DNA from: Tubulanus polymorphus
Lineage: Eukaryota > Nemertea > Palaeonemertea > Tubulaniformes > Tubulanidae
Length of the DNA stretch: 64,000 nucleotides
NCBI RefSeq assembly: GCF_964204645.1
Contig: NC_134027.1
Span: forward strand, 11,086,485 to 11,150,484
Direction: 5' to 3'
In this document: positions 59,136-64,000 of the stretch, piece by piece
Position numbering within the stretch: position 1 is the first letter of the stretch
How the letters are laid out: the number at the start of each line of letters is the position of its first letter
The notes under the pieces: generated by a model
Seen by the model: only the letters and a program-made list of their open reading frames with translations
Databases searched by the model: none
Told to the model about the DNA's origin: nothing
Position numbers and translations under genes: made by a program

Positions 59136-59811
59136 TTTGATTTACAAACGTTACCAATAGCAACGAAAGACCCGAAATTATCGAAAGAAGTTTTTTAGAT
59201 CCCCCAATTTCGATATTCTAAATCTCACTCAAATTATAAGTTTATCGAGTTAATTCCACCTCGATGAGATGTTAATGACGCAGATAATGAGCGCTGAACG
59301 GGAAATTCGCCTAAAGTAAACCGCCGCGCCATCTGACGGCGACTGTCCGAACCCGATAGAGTGAACGCCATTTTGAATGAAAATCTCTACAACGCCGTAA
59401 AATCAAGTTTGAATTTGATGCTTTAGTTCACCTCTCCGATCGAGTAAACAGCCGCGAACCCAAATATTCCATTCCCCGAAACCGTGTGTTGATATCAAAC
59501 TGAAATTTATTGTTTAATGTGGTCGGAAAAACAGGGTAAATCTTCAGTGAATCATATCGTCGTGAGGCCTGCGTGGAGTTTTTTTGGCGTGGCCGCGGTG
59601 GTCGGGCGTTGTGGAAATAAAAACATTTTTTTCTGGGAAAGAATTACCCGTTAACTAGCGCCTACGTTCGATCAATGTGGTGAGGTCATCGGCGACCTTA
59701 AGGAATCTGTGGCTTGCTTCATCGTTTGGACGACTGTTCCAAACAGATTTCTCGGTCGGTTTTTCAACAAGCGCTAAAGTGTTTCGAAAGGTGCCCCCCG
59801 TTTCCAGCAGG
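59136..59811. promoter_or_regulatory. Divergent promoter and 5' UTR region of CCDC113 and CSNK2A
   Basis: 676 bp between opposed start codons. The CSNK2A side may include a long 5' UTR. The segment is CpG-richer than the introns around it. No TATA box is obvious. Confidence 0.5.

Positions 59812-64000
<4,189 letters not shown>

Overview
This is a metazoan nuclear genome window: AT-rich, with many short GT-AG exons, long introns, dispersed repeats and nuclear intron-containing tRNA genes. There is no operon structure and no bacterial signal. Gene content and repeat style fit a non-vertebrate marine bilaterian, perhaps a lophotrochozoan, but the phylum is a guess. Eight conserved genes could be rebuilt exon by exon, with reading phase closing at every junction used.

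Layout from left to right: TSNAXIP1-like (-, start 6489, 3' end beyond the left edge); RANBP9/RANBP10 (+, 7030-27470); three tRNA-Tyr(GTA) genes (+, 32360-33382); UBE2C (-, 37135-34199); MCUR1/CCDC90 family (+, 37432-41458); an F-box/LRR protein (-, 46165-43133); LONP2, the peroxisomal Lon protease (+, 46250-54529); CCDC113/CFAP263 (-, 59135-55503); and the alpha subunit of casein kinase 2 (+, from 59812, cut by the right edge). A small possible secreted ORF (8338-8667, -) lies inside RANBP9/10 intron 1.

The protein genes form four head-to-head pairs: TSNAXIP1/RANBP9-10, UBE2C/MCUR1, FBXL/LONP2 and CCDC113/CSNK2A. Start codons within pairs are 540, 296, 84 and 676 bp apart. From what I recall of the human map, RANBP10-TSNAXIP1 and CSNK2A2-CCDC113 are neighbours on 16q, and RANBP9-MCUR1 are neighbours on 6p23. 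The window therefore looks like a preserved ancestral neighbourhood that vertebrate genome duplication split. The functions are mixed: ubiquitin ligase scaffolds and enzymes (RANBP9/10, UBE2C, FBXL), organelle quality control (MCUR1, LONP2), cilia or sperm proteins (CCDC113, TSNAXIP1) and a housekeeping kinase.

Introns and intergenic DNA are packed with small transposable elements: a piggyBac-like MITE family with TTAA ends and an internal palindromic motif, hAT-like elements with CAGGGG ends, a Mutator-like MITE with a perfect 9-bp target duplication, a foldback element with another element nested inside it, tRNA-derived SINEs, long near-perfect palindromes and several tandem duplications. 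I saw no intact transposase or reverse transcriptase, no CRISPR array and no rRNA.
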